DNA from: Mesorhizobium amorphae
GTDB lineage: Bacteria > Pseudomonadota > Alphaproteobacteria > Rhizobiales > Rhizobiaceae
Reading direction: 5' to 3'
NCBI GenBank assembly: GCA_003240775.1
Contig: QFNI01000014.1
Location: 11,381-75,380, forward strand
Length of the DNA stretch: 64,000 bases
Shown piece after piece: positions 26,261 to 35,135 of this stretch. The notes beneath the pieces were generated by a model, which was given only the letters and a program-made list of their open reading frames with translations, did not search any database and had not been told where the DNA came from. Position 1 is the first letter of the stretch, and each line of letters opens with the position of its first letter. The position numbers were made by a program, and so were the translations under genes.

Positions 26261-27088
26261 TCAGCGCCCGGCATGGAGGGACAGCCGCTCGGCGGGGATG
26301 GCGATGATCTCCCAGGCATCGGCGATCTCGGGCAATGCGCGGGATGGCTCGATCGGCCGGTCAGCGGGGAAGAGGCGGTAGTCGGCGGCGTGGAAGCGGT
26401 CGGTGCAGCTTTCTGCGTTCTCGTGCGGCACCTCCATCACGAAAACGGGACGCGCGGTTCGGAGAAGGTGGGCGGCGCCCGCCAGGATCCAGGTTTCAGC
26501 GCCTTCGGCATCGCATTTCACGAGGTCGGGCGGGGAAAAGCGCTCGGCCAGCCAATCGAGGGTAAGCGTGACCACGGGCAGGCTCGTGCGGTGGGCGCCC
26601 ATCTGGCTGCCGTGTGCTGCGCCCTTCAGCGAATTGGCGGCGCGCCCGCGGGCGGCGACCGTGAGTTCCGCCATGCCGATGCCGTCGGAGAGCGCTGCGG
26701 GCACGACCGTGAGGGCGAGATCGCGGTTGCGCGGGTGGGCGAGCGAGCGGTGGAGAAGAAGCTGGTTGAAGGGGTCGGGCTCGACCGCGAGCACGCGGCC
26801 CCTAGGCCCCACGCGGTGGGCGGCGGGCAGCGCGAAGGCGCCCATGTTGGCGCCGACATCCCACACCTGCATGCCCGGCCGCACGAGACGGCGCACGAGC
26901 GCAATCAGTTCGGGCTCGATGCGCTCCACATCCGGAAGCCAGGCGCGCAGGCGGTTGCCGGGCGAGAAGAAGACCGGGCGGCCGCCGAAATCGGCAGGCA
27001 GCGCGCGGCGCACCACGCGGTCGCGCGCGAGCCACTCCGCCAGGCGGCGCAAGGGGTGGACGGGTGTCTGGGCAATCGTGAGGCTCAC
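26261..27088 (-). CDS. FkbM-family methyltransferase
   Basis: A 275-residue SAM-dependent methyltransferase of the FkbM type: motif I VWDVGANMGAFALP, then VLAVEPDPFNQLLL, and the family signature LVKCDAEGAETWIL. FkbM enzymes O-methylate sugars or natural products. GTG 27088 lies in the GTGA overlap with the GT2 gene. With the methyltransferase at 19196 it suggests the polysaccharide carries one or two O-methyl groups (inference). Confidence 0.89.
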   Translation of the reverse strand: MSLTIAQTPVHPLRRLAEWLARDRVVRRALPADFGGRPVFFSPGNRLRAWLPDVERIEPELIALVRRLVRPGMQVWDVGANMGAFALPAAHRVGPRGRVLAVEPDPFNQLLLHRSLAHPRNRDLALTVVPAALSDGIGMAELTVAARGRAANSLKGAAHGSQMGAHRTSLPVVTLTLDWLAERFSPPDLVKCDAEGAETWILAGAAHLLRTARPVFVMEVPHENAESCTDRFHAADYRLFPADRPIEPSRALPEIADAWEIIAIPAERLSLHAGR

Positions 27089-28002
27089 AGCGCGATCCCG
27101 TGGCGGTGGAGGCAGTGGCTGCGGAAGGCATCCAGGCCTTCGGCGCGGATCAGGCGGCGGGCCTCATCGATCTTGGCGTCCACCAGCATCCAGTTCCACC
27201 AGCCCTGGAGGAAGTGGAAGACGAAGCCCTGACGGCCGTCGAGAAAGCCGAGCAGCGCGAAGTAGCGGAACAGGAAATAGAGGGTAGCGCGCAAGTAGAG
27301 CGGCGCGCGGGCGAAGACGCGGTCGCGCAGGAAGCGACGTCGCCGGGCCTGGAAGCTGCCGCCGGCCGTCTCGATCGCACGGTCGCGGGGAAACAGCGGC
27401 TCCTCGCGGGCGATGAAGTCGATCATCTGGCGGGTCGCGTAGGAGTTGTGCTTGGCGGTCCACCAGGAGATGTCGTGGAGGTTCTCGTCCACGAGGTCGG
27501 CGGAGAAGGTGATGCTCCGGCCGCGCGTAAGCACCATGTGCTCGTCCATCCAACGCGCCTCGATGCGGGCGGCATCCCGGCGCCATAGGCGCAGGAGAAC
27601 CGTGGGGTAGTAGCCGCCCCAGCGGATCCAGCGGCCCCGGAAGATCACCTTGCGGCGGAAACTGATGCCGGTCACATCGGGCGGAAGGTCGGAGAGCTTC
27701 TTGCGCAGTTCCAAGGCGAGGGCCGCTTCGAGATACTCGTCGGCGTCGAGGCGCAGCACCCAGGGCGTGCGGAGCTGGGCGTGATCGAGCGCCCACTGGA
27801 ACTGCGTGGCGTAGTTGGTCCAGGGGTTCTGGAGGACGTCCGCGCCGTTCTCGCGCGCGATCCCGGCCGTTTGGTCGGTGGAGAAGCTGTCCACCACGAC
27901 CACGCGCTCGACGACGGGAACGATGCGAGCGAGGCAGCGCGCGATGTGAGTTTCCTCGTTGAAGGCGAGGATCACGGCGGTGATGGGCAGCTTCGCCGTC
28001 AT
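27085..28002 (-). CDS. GT2-family glycosyltransferase
   Basis: A 305-residue GT-A enzyme resembling the LPS core / WaaE-KdtX type: ITAVILAFNEETHIARCL at the N terminus, VVVVDSFSTDQT, RLDADEYLEAAL containing the DXD-like DAD, and a C-terminal hydrophobic patch (LRATLYFLFRYFALLGF) that may bind membrane. Start ATG 28002 overlaps the asparagine-synthase-like stop. It transfers a sugar, possibly glucose, to a lipid-linked acceptor. Confidence 0.88.
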   Translation of the reverse strand: MTAKLPITAVILAFNEETHIARCLARIVPVVERVVVVDSFSTDQTAGIARENGADVLQNPWTNYATQFQWALDHAQLRTPWVLRLDADEYLEAALALELRKKLSDLPPDVTGISFRRKVIFRGRWIRWGGYYPTVLLRLWRRDAARIEARWMDEHMVLTRGRSITFSADLVDENLHDISWWTAKHNSYATRQMIDFIAREEPLFPRDRAIETAGGSFQARRRRFLRDRVFARAPLYLRATLYFLFRYFALLGFLDGRQGFVFHFLQGWWNWMLVDAKIDEARRLIRAEGLDAFRSHCLHRHGIAL

Positions 28003-29804
28003 GCGGCAGCCTTTTCGGATCGGGGTGCGACATGCGCGAGGAGACGCCTCGCCCAGGCGCGCGAGGCGAGACGGCCGGTGGACGCGTCGGGCAGCCAATG
28101 GGCGGTGGGCACCGAAAAGCCCATCTTGGGGCGCTCGAGAACGGCTTTGGGCAGGCCTGCGCGCGGCACGGACGCGAGCAGGCGCTTGCCGCCGAACTCG
28201 GCCATGCCGTGAAGCTGGGGAGCGACGATCCCGTGCAGCGTCCAATCGACCAGCGGGGTGCGGATTTCGACGCCATGCGCCATGCCTGCCCAATCCGCGT
28301 CGCGCAGAAGCTGGCTGCGCAGGTAATGGGCGGTTTCGAGAAGCGAGACGCGGGCGGCATCGAAGCCGGGATCGGGGTCGAGGGCCGCGCCGAGATGACG
28401 GAGCGGGTCGAGACGCGAGAGGCCTTCGCGGGCGCAATCAGTTCCAAGAAGTGCGGGCAGCTCGTGAGGCAGGAAAAGGCCGCGGCGCAGGAGATAGGCG
28501 CCGGCCCAGCTGCCGCCCCATTCGAACACGGACAGCGCCTTTGGGTTGGATCTTGCCAGACCCGGCGCAAGCCGCCCGCCGATGCGCCGCGCGGCTTGGC
28601 CCAGGCCCGGCACGCTGGCCGCCAAGCGCGCGGCGCGCAGCGTGCGCGGGAGCGTGGTGAAGGTGGAATAGCCGCAGAAGAGTTCGTCACCACCGATGCC
28701 CGACAAAGCGAGCTTGACGCCGGCCTCGCGCATGGCCTTGGCGGCGAACCAGGTGTTGATGCCGTCGACCGTGGGCTGGTCCATCGCGGCGAGGATGCGG
28801 GGAAGATCGGCGTCCCACTCGGCGTGGGAAACGGTGCGCACGATGTGGCGGGCGCCGAGCCGCTCGGCAAGAAGGCGGGCGAGCGGGGTCTCGTCGGCTG
28901 GCGTGCCGGCGAATGGCGGGAAACACAAGGTGACGGCGGTGATCGGCGCGTGGGGGAATGCGTCGCGCATCGCGCCGAGCACCGCACCCGAATCCACGCC
29001 GCCCGAAAGAAAGATGCCGAGCGGCACATCGGCCGTGCAGTGGCGCGCGACGCTTTCGCGAACGGCTTGCCGGACGGCATCGGGATCGAAGGCTCGGGGT
29101 GACGCAAAGGCCTGTCCGAGCTGCGCGAAGCGCACGGGCTCGCCCGCGCCATCGCGGTCGACGCAGAGGAAATGGCCGGCTTCGAGCATCCGGCAGCCGC
29201 GCGCCATCGTCCAGGGCTCGGGCACGTGGCCGAACAAGGCAAAGCTCGCGAGCGCCGCCGGCTCCCTTGCGGCATCGGCTTCGGTGCCCGCCTGGAGCGC
29301 GCGGAGCGTGGAGGCGAAGCGGAAGCTCCGGGTGTCGCTGGCGTAGAAGAGCGGCTTGATGCCGTGCGGATCGCGCGCCAGGAACAGGCTGTTCTCTGCG
29401 GCATCATGGATGGCAAAGGCATACATGCCCTGGAGGCGGTCGAGGCAGGCGGCCCCTTCGCGCGCAAACAGAGCAAGCAGGACCTCGCTGTCCGAGCCGG
29501 CCGTGTGGAAGACCTCGCCCTTCGCCTGCAGAGCGCTGCGCAGCGCGGCGTGGTTGTAGATCTCCCCGTTGAAGACGAGCCGAAAGCGGCCGCAGGCGCT
29601 GGCCATCGGTTGATCGGCGAGCGGGGAAGGATCGATCACAGCAAGGCGCCGATGGCCGAGAAGCAGACGCCCCGAGCGGCTTGCCCAAAGCCCCTCCCCA
29701 TCGGGACCACGGGGGGCCAGCACGGCCAGCGCCGGCGCGAGTGCATCCGTCTCGACGGGAGGCGCCTCCGGGTGAAACGCGAAGAGGCCGGCAATGCCGC
29801 ACAT
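27999..29804 (-). CDS. Asparagine synthase-like amidotransferase (complete)
   Basis: 601 residues. N-terminal MCGIAGLFAF supplies the Cys2 nucleophile of a class II glutaminase, followed by RGPDGEG, NGEIYNH and GSDSEVLLALF. The synthetase domain has the PP-loop FLSGGVDSGAVLG and SGIGGDELFCGYSTF. Cluster-encoded members amidate uronic acids or similar sugars in many polysaccharide loci (family knowledge). First gene of the run AsnB - GT2 - FkbM - GT4 - GT4, all joined by overlaps or a 4-base gap. It faces the priming transferase across a 227-base regulatory gap. Confidence 0.92.
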   Translation of the reverse strand: MCGIAGLFAFHPEAPPVETDALAPALAVLAPRGPDGEGLWASRSGRLLLGHRRLAVIDPSPLADQPMASACGRFRLVFNGEIYNHAALRSALQAKGEVFHTAGSDSEVLLALFAREGAACLDRLQGMYAFAIHDAAENSLFLARDPHGIKPLFYASDTRSFRFASTLRALQAGTEADAAREPAALASFALFGHVPEPWTMARGCRMLEAGHFLCVDRDGAGEPVRFAQLGQAFASPRAFDPDAVRQAVRESVARHCTADVPLGIFLSGGVDSGAVLGAMRDAFPHAPITAVTLCFPPFAGTPADETPLARLLAERLGARHIVRTVSHAEWDADLPRILAAMDQPTVDGINTWFAAKAMREAGVKLALSGIGGDELFCGYSTFTTLPRTLRAARLAASVPGLGQAARRIGGRLAPGLARSNPKALSVFEWGGSWAGAYLLRRGLFLPHELPALLGTDCAREGLSRLDPLRHLGAALDPDPGFDAARVSLLETAHYLRSQLLRDADWAGMAHGVEIRTPLVDWTLHGIVAPQLHGMAEFGGKRLLASVPRAGLPKAVLERPKMGFSVPTAHWLPDASTGRLASRAWARRLLAHVAPRSEKAAA

Positions 29805-29926
29805 GGCTCAGCCCACCGCCCCGCGCCTGCCCCGCCGCCACCGGCCTTGCTCGATCATGCCTTGCCCCCATGGCGTGGCCACCTGCCGGCAAAGTAGCCT
29901 GCAGTCGAAACCCCGCTCTTTCTTCC

Positions 29927-30025
29927 GCATCATCGACTTTACACGCGATGATGCAATTCGGTGAAAGTTAACACGAATTTTTTGTCTTTCTACTAGCCGC
30001 TTGCAAAGGTTGTGATAACGATCAC
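29927..30025. promoter_or_regulatory. Three inverted repeats in the divergent control region
   Basis: The 227-base gap between the AsnB-like gene and the priming sugar transferase is AT-richer than its surroundings. It contains a perfect 9-base inverted repeat GCATCATCG / CGATGATGC (29927-29935 and 29946-29954), an imperfect one AATTCGGTG / CACGAATT (29955-29979), and GTGAT-AACG-ATCAC (30012-30025), the last only 7 bases before the sugar transferase ATG. These look like operators for regulators controlling both operons; no regulator can be named. No convincing -35/-10 pair was found. Confidence 0.5.
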
Positions 30026-30031
30026 GACGGG

Positions 30032-31333
30032 ATGCATATTGTTGTGGACAGCGGAGGGGCGACGTTCACAAGCAGCAACGGGCTGCCACCCTTCTCTTCG
30101 ACTCACGTAAGGGAATGGTTGAAGGCCGATGTCTTCGCTTTCTTGTTGTTTGCCGCCTCCGCCCTCGTGTTGTTGCGGTCTATCGACCTCGAAGGCGCCA
30201 GGCATTTTCTTGGCAGCGTCGTGCTGCACCTGCCGGCTGGGGCGGCCGTTCTCTCGTGTTTTTGGCTGAATCGGCAGCTTCGGCTGGTTCCAGGGCCGGA
30301 ATGCTTGCCGGTTTCTCTGGCGTCGCTTGCGCTGTCCTTCTCGCTGCTCGGCCTCGGCGGCTGGCGCGAGGTGGAGGCGGCACTGCTTCTGGCTTGCGCT
30401 GCGACGCTCGCCTGCCATGCCGTGGTGGCGATGCGGCTCGCCAAGCCGCGGCGCCAGCGCTTCCGCCTCGTGCCCGGCGGCGAGACGGCGCGGCTCTTCG
30501 CGCTGGACGGCGCCGAATGGGTGGCGCTGGCCGATCCCGCATCGGACGAGCCGTCCTGTCCGCTGGTGGTCGACTTGCGCGCGCCGCTTTCGCCGGGATG
30601 GGAGAGTTTCGTGGAGCGCGCCGCACTCGAGGGCGCGTCCGTGCTCGACGCCAAGCATCTGGAGGAGCGCCTGACCGGCCGTGTGCGCCTGGAGCGCCTG
30701 GCCGAGCACAGCTTCGCTGCGCCGGGTGGGAGCGGCACATTTCGCCTGGGTAAAGCGGTATTTGATCGTAGCTCGGCATTCCTCGTGCTGGTGTTTTGTT
30801 CGCCGATCTACCTCCTGATCTATTTGGCTGTTCGCTTGGACAGCGCAGGGCCCGGTCTCTACTTTCAGACCCGCATGGGACAGGGTGGGCGGCCATTCCG
30901 CATGGTGAAATTCCGCACCATGTTTCCATACGACGCGCCCGGCATCTGCGAGCAAGAGGCTGCGATCACCAAGCAGGACGATCCCCGGATCACCCGTATC
31001 GGGAAATATCTCCGCCGCTTTCGGATCGACGAGACGCCGCAGGCCTTCAACGTTCTTTGCGGGCAGATGAGCTGGATCGGACCACGGCCCGAGGCGCTCT
31101 CGCTCGCGGTGCATTATCGCGCGGAACTGCCCTTCTATGCGCTGCGCCACACGGTGCGACCGGGCCTGTCCGGCTGGGCGCAGGTGAACCAGGGGCATGT
31201 CGCGGGGATAGACCCCGTGCGCGACAAGCTCGGCTTCGACTTCTTCTACATCAAGCACGCGTCCTTCCGGCTCGAAGCACAAATCGCGCTGAAGACGATC
31301 CACACCGTGCTTTCAGGCTTTGGAGCACGCTGA
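30032..31333 (+). CDS. Priming undecaprenyl-phosphate sugar phosphotransferase
   Basis: A 433-residue polyprenol-phosphate hexose-1-phosphate transferase (ExoY/WbaP type). An N-terminal membrane part with several helices (about residues 30-140) and a soluble region are followed by a last helix (SAFLVLVFCSPIYLLIYL) and the catalytic domain, with FRMVKFRTM, DPRITRIGKYLRRFRIDE, PQAFNVLCG, SWIGPRPE and PGLSGWAQVN. It starts repeat-unit assembly on the inner membrane. ATG 30032 sits just downstream of a palindrome. The stop overlaps the export gene by one base. Confidence 0.92.
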   Translation: MHIVVDSGGATFTSSNGLPPFSSTHVREWLKADVFAFLLFAASALVLLRSIDLEGARHFLGSVVLHLPAGAAVLSCFWLNRQLRLVPGPECLPVSLASLALSFSLLGLGGWREVEAALLLACAATLACHAVVAMRLAKPRRQRFRLVPGGETARLFALDGAEWVALADPASDEPSCPLVVDLRAPLSPGWESFVERAALEGASVLDAKHLEERLTGRVRLERLAEHSFAAPGGSGTFRLGKAVFDRSSAFLVLVFCSPIYLLIYLAVRLDSAGPGLYFQTRMGQGGRPFRMVKFRTMFPYDAPGICEQEAAITKQDDPRITRIGKYLRRFRIDETPQAFNVLCGQMSWIGPRPEALSLAVHYRAELPFYALRHTVRPGLSGWAQVNQGHVAGIDPVRDKLGFDFFYIKHASFRLEAQIALKTIHTVLSGFGAR

Positions 31334-32049
31334 TGGGCGGCAGGTGGCGGGTGGCGGCCCTTCTTCTTCTCTCGCTTCCCGCCGGCTGCATGTCCGGCGG
31401 TGCGGCAGGCCCGGTGACCGGTGCGCCCTCTTCCGGAGGGCCGACGCTCGTGGCCCAGCTGCCCACGCCCATGCCGGTTTCGGGCGGCGCGGCGCTTGCG
31501 GTGAACGATGTGGTGGATGTCCAAGTGTTTGGTGTGAGCGAGCTCAACCGCACGGCCCGCGTGGACGAGGCCGGCGAGATAGCGCTGGCCTTGATCGGCC
31601 CTGTGCCCGCGGTCGGCCGCTCGCCCCGCGAGCTCGAGCGGGCGGTGGCCGCGGCTTACGGCGCGAGTTACCTGCAATCGCCCCAGGTCAGTGTCCTGCC
31701 GCGCGAGGCGGCGAGCGCACGCGTCACGGTGGATGGCGCGGTGGTGCGGCCGGGCGTGTATTCCACGAGCGGTGCCGGCAGCCTGCTCCAGGTGCTCGCA
31801 CAGGCGGGCGGGCTTGCACCGGTGGGAGACGCAGGCACCGTTCTCGTGTTTCGCGCGGTGGGCGAGAAGCGCTTCCTCGCGCGCTTCGATGTCGGCGCCA
31901 TCCGCCGCGGCGCCGCCATCGACCCAGCGATCCATGGCGGCGACATCGTTGTGGTCTCCGAATCGGGCGCGCGGCGTTTGCGCGAGGACTTGAAGGATAT
32001 GCTCGGCCTGGCCGGCAATGTCGGCACGCTTGCGGCACTGGGGCTTTGA
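31333..32049 (+). CDS. Polysaccharide export outer-membrane lipoprotein (Wza-like)
   Basis: A 238-residue protein with an N-terminal lipoprotein signal (LLLLSLPAGC, cysteine 19), a polysaccharide export domain (LAVNDVVDVQVFGVSEL, PQVSVLPRE) and one SLBB-like segment (VTVDGAVVRPGVYST). Shorter than enterobacterial Wza (about 380 residues) but normal for alphaproteobacterial export proteins. It would form the export channel together with the downstream co-polymerase. ATG 31333 follows GGAG and a TGATG overlap. Confidence 0.88.
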   Translation: MGGRWRVAALLLLSLPAGCMSGGAAGPVTGAPSSGGPTLVAQLPTPMPVSGGAALAVNDVVDVQVFGVSELNRTARVDEAGEIALALIGPVPAVGRSPRELERAVAAAYGASYLQSPQVSVLPREAASARVTVDGAVVRPGVYSTSGAGSLLQVLAQAGGLAPVGDAGTVLVFRAVGEKRFLARFDVGAIRRGAAIDPAIHGGDIVVVSESGARRLREDLKDMLGLAGNVGTLAALGL

Positions 32050-32051
32050 CC

Positions 32052-34223
32052 ATGACGATGCTGGAGCCCACCGCGCCGCGCCCTGCCCCGCTCGATTGGG
32101 AACTCGCCGCCTTCGAGCGGCGGCTGGCCGCGCCCTCCCCCATGCTTGCGCCCCCGCTGCATGGGGTGCGCCTGCCGCTCGATCTCGTGCTGCGGCATCG
32201 CTGGGCCGTGGCGGCAATCCTGCTCGCGGCGCTCTTGTTCGGCATGGTGCTCCACGCCCTGCACCAGCCCGTGTTTCGCGCGACGGCCCGCATCGAACTG
32301 TCCGCGCCCGCCGCGCGCGTGATCGAGGAAATGGCGCCCGTGGCGCCTGCAGCCGACCAGCGGGTGTTCCAGACCGCCATCGAGAAGCTGCGCGGCCTGG
32401 CTGTGGCCGAACGCACGGTGGAGGCGCACGATCTGCACGAGAATCCGGCTTTCCATCCATCCGGGCCGACCACGCCCGCCCACGCGGCGCACCACATCCG
32501 GCAAGGGCTTCAGGTCTCGCTGTTGCGCAACACGGCGATCCTCGCGGTTTCCTTCGACCACCCAGACCCGGCCCTTGCCCAGCGCGTGGCGAACGGTTTG
32601 GCGCAGAGCTTCATTGCCGAGCGCCAGAGTGAGACGCTGGCTGCTTCGTCTGCGGCACGGCGCTTTCTGGAGGGACAGGCGGCTTCCGCCCGGATGCGCC
32701 TCGAAGCCTCCGAGCAACGCCTGCTCGCATTCGCCGAGACCGAGGGCGTGAGCCCCACCGGCGAGGCGGGCTCGCTCGTGGCGCAGACGATCGCCGCCCT
32801 CAACGCCGAGCTTTCGAGAGCCATCGCAGCCCGCGTGGCGTTGCAGGCGGAAACCGCACGCATCGATCAAGGCGAGGGTCATGCCTTGCAGGCCGTCCTC
32901 GAAAACGAGGCGCTGGCTGCACTCAAGGGCAGGACTGCCGCCCTTCGGGCCGATTATGAGCAGAGACGCGCGACCTTCAAGCCCGAGTTTCCCGCCATGC
33001 GCAGCCTGCGCGCAGAGATCAACGCCTTCCAGGGCCAGGCGGATGCGCTGACAAAGGCCATCCTGGGCTCGATCACGGCCCGCCGCGACGAGGCCGTGCT
33101 GAAGGAAGAGCAGCTTCGTGCGCAGCTTGCCCGCCTGGAAGACGAGCAGCGCGCTGTCTCGCGCAAGGCTGTTCCGCTTTCCATTCTGCGCCGCGAGGCC
33201 GATGCCGACCGCGCGCAATATGAGGGGCTGATCGCACGCGCGAGCGCTCTGGGTGTCGCCTCCGGCATCGAGGAGCCGACCGCGCGCGTGATCGACCCGG
33301 CCTCCCTGCCGGACGCGCCGGTGCGCCCGAGTTTCGTCCGCACCATGATCGGCGCGCTGCTGCTCGGGCTCTGCGGGGCCGTGGCTTTCGTGTTTGCGCG
33401 GGAACGGCTGGGTGCCGGCTTCCGCTGGCCGGCCGAGGCGGAAGAAGCGCTGGCGCTTCCTGTTCTGGCAGCCCTGCCCTTCGCACAGCCCGCGCGCCTG
33501 GCGGACGGCCGGATCGACGCCGGCTCGCCCCTGGCCGAAGCCGTTCGCTCGCTGCGCGCCACGCTTCAGGCCGCAGGCTTTTGCGGGCCGCCGCGGCTGC
33601 TTCTCTTGACGAGTGCGGTGCCCGGCGAGGGCAAGACCACCGCAGCCCTCGCGCTCGCCCGCGGCTTTTCGGAACTCGGCCACCGCGTGCTTCTGATCGA
33701 GTGCGACCTGCGGCGGCCCACGCTCGCCGCCCGGCTTGGGCTTTCGCCGGAGAAAGGCCTGGGCACGATTCTGGGCGCACAAGTGGAGCGCAACGGGCTG
33801 GCGGCTCTGTTCCGGCCGGTCGGCGGCAACTTGTCCGTGCTGCCGGCCGGCTCCCATTCGCGCAACCCGGCCGACCTCTTGTCTTCGCCGCGCATGGCCC
33901 GCCTGCTCGGCGCGCTCGGCCGTCGCTACGACATCGTGATCATGGATGCGCCGCCCGTTCTGGGGCTGGCCGATGCGCCGATCCTGTCGCGCTTGGCCGA
34001 AGCCACGCTTCTGGTGACGGCCGCCACCAGCACTCCACGCCCCGCCGTCGAGCAGGCCATCCGCCGCCTGCGAGAGGCCGGCGGCCACGTCACGGGCCTA
34101 GCCCTCTCCAAATTCCGCCCCACCGGCCGCGCCGACGCCCGCCTCTACGCATACACCCCCGCGCCCGAAACCCTTTCAGGCGACCCGCCACCAAGCTTCC
34201 TCACCCGCCTCTTCCGCCCTTGA
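32052..34223 (+). CDS. Polysaccharide co-polymerase / BY-kinase (Wzc-like)
   Basis: A 723-residue inner-membrane protein: chain-length-determinant domain with two flanking membrane helices (about residues 55-75 and 430-450), a coiled-coil-rich periplasmic region, and a cytoplasmic kinase domain with Walker A (SAVPGEGKTTAAL), Walker A' (LLIECDLRRPTLA) and Walker B (IVIMDAPPVLGLAD). The C-terminal tail has only two tyrosines (LYAYTP) instead of the usual cluster, so autophosphorylation may be reduced. It controls chain length and export with the Wza-like protein. Start ATG 32052, two bases after the previous stop. Confidence 0.9.
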   Translation: MTMLEPTAPRPAPLDWELAAFERRLAAPSPMLAPPLHGVRLPLDLVLRHRWAVAAILLAALLFGMVLHALHQPVFRATARIELSAPAARVIEEMAPVAPAADQRVFQTAIEKLRGLAVAERTVEAHDLHENPAFHPSGPTTPAHAAHHIRQGLQVSLLRNTAILAVSFDHPDPALAQRVANGLAQSFIAERQSETLAASSAARRFLEGQAASARMRLEASEQRLLAFAETEGVSPTGEAGSLVAQTIAALNAELSRAIAARVALQAETARIDQGEGHALQAVLENEALAALKGRTAALRADYEQRRATFKPEFPAMRSLRAEINAFQGQADALTKAILGSITARRDEAVLKEEQLRAQLARLEDEQRAVSRKAVPLSILRREADADRAQYEGLIARASALGVASGIEEPTARVIDPASLPDAPVRPSFVRTMIGALLLGLCGAVAFVFARERLGAGFRWPAEAEEALALPVLAALPFAQPARLADGRIDAGSPLAEAVRSLRATLQAAGFCGPPRLLLLTSAVPGEGKTTAALALARGFSELGHRVLLIECDLRRPTLAARLGLSPEKGLGTILGAQVERNGLAALFRPVGGNLSVLPAGSHSRNPADLLSSPRMARLLGALGRRYDIVIMDAPPVLGLADAPILSRLAEATLLVTAATSTPRPAVEQAIRRLREAGGHVTGLALSKFRPTGRADARLYAYTPAPETLSGDPPPSFLTRLFRP

Positions 34224-34232
34224 GCGGCTTCG

Positions 34233-34424
34233 TCAGGACCCAAGTGGTCGGTACACCCGCACCGGCTTGTTGACCGTCAACCATTCCGGCCAACCCCAAA
34301 TCTGCTCGACATTGTAGAGAATCACCGCAAGGGCGATGATGCCCGCCGCCATCAGCACCTTCCACAAGGGCGGAGGATGGCGGATCCAATGGGACATTTG
34401 GACGAGGAGGCGGGAAAGGTCCAT
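34233..34424 (-). CDS. Small single-pass membrane protein
   Basis: A 63-residue protein with one clear hydrophobic helix (VLMAAGIIALAVILYNV) followed by IWGWPEWLTVN. High GC and a plausible ATG at 34424 preceded by an AG-rich stretch support it as a real gene. I recall similar short proteins in Hyphomicrobiales but know no function. It ends 9 bases from the convergent Wzc-like gene and marks the last ancestral-looking gene before the AT-rich island. Confidence 0.6.
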   Translation of the reverse strand: MDLSRLLVQMSHWIRHPPPLWKVLMAAGIIALAVILYNVEQIWGWPEWLTVNKPVRVYRPLGS

Positions 34425-34499
34425 GAAAAGCTCGCCAATGGGATTCGATCCAGCTTCGGGACCAATACGACAAAGGAATCACTAGCTCTTGTTACGCAT

Positions 34500-35135
34500 C
34501 GAGGTGATTTAGCGTTGCGGCGACGCAGAGGACACTGATGAAGCTGATTGCTGTTCCCTCGTAGCGGGTGGCGACATCTCGCCATTTTTTGAGCCTTGGT
34601 CCAGAAGCGCTCCACGACGTTGCGATTTTTGTGACTCAGTTCGGACAGGCAAGCTGGACCTTGTTGCGTTTGGACGGGATGAACGGCTTATCGCCGATGG
34701 GCCAAACATGCTCGTGGAAGGCATGGCTGGCATAAGCACGATCTGCGACCACCCACCATGGCACGGCTGGCAGTTCTTCCAGCAGCGGAATGGCGTGCGG
34801 CAGTTCATGCGCCTAACCCGGCGTTGTGCGGAGGGTGATCGCACGGCCTGAGCCATTGGCGATCACACAGGCCTTGGTGACACAACCACCACGAGAGCAG
34901 CCGAGTGCCGCACGAGCATCTCGTTCTTTTGCAGTTCCCCCTCGGTCAGGGTGTCCTGGAACCGGTTGCTGTCATAGCCGCGGTCGCCGATCAGTTCGTG
35001 TGCCCGCGGGAGGACGGGCAATAGCAGGTCGGCACCATGACGGACGCTGCCCTGCCCCTCTGCCAGCAACAAAGCGACGGGCCTAATCGTGGCGATGCCA
35101 TGAAGAACCTGTGCCATGTTGCCTTCTTCCATCCC
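34500..35135 (-). pseudogene. Decayed IS5-type transposase remnants
   Basis: On the minus strand, pieces of IS5-group DDE transposases appear in shifting frames. The upper part (about 35120-34930) reads RPVALLLAEGQGSVRHGA and LIGDRGYDSNRF. The lower part (about 34920-34500) reads CSRGGCVTKACVIANG, AHELPHAIPLLEELP, WVVADRAYASHAF, then after a frameshift KKWRDVATRYEGTA and SVLCVAATLNH. Stops and frameshifts interrupt both parts. The two resemble different IS5 subgroups, so this is likely a mosaic of two decayed insertions. No terminal repeats were found. Confidence 0.75.
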
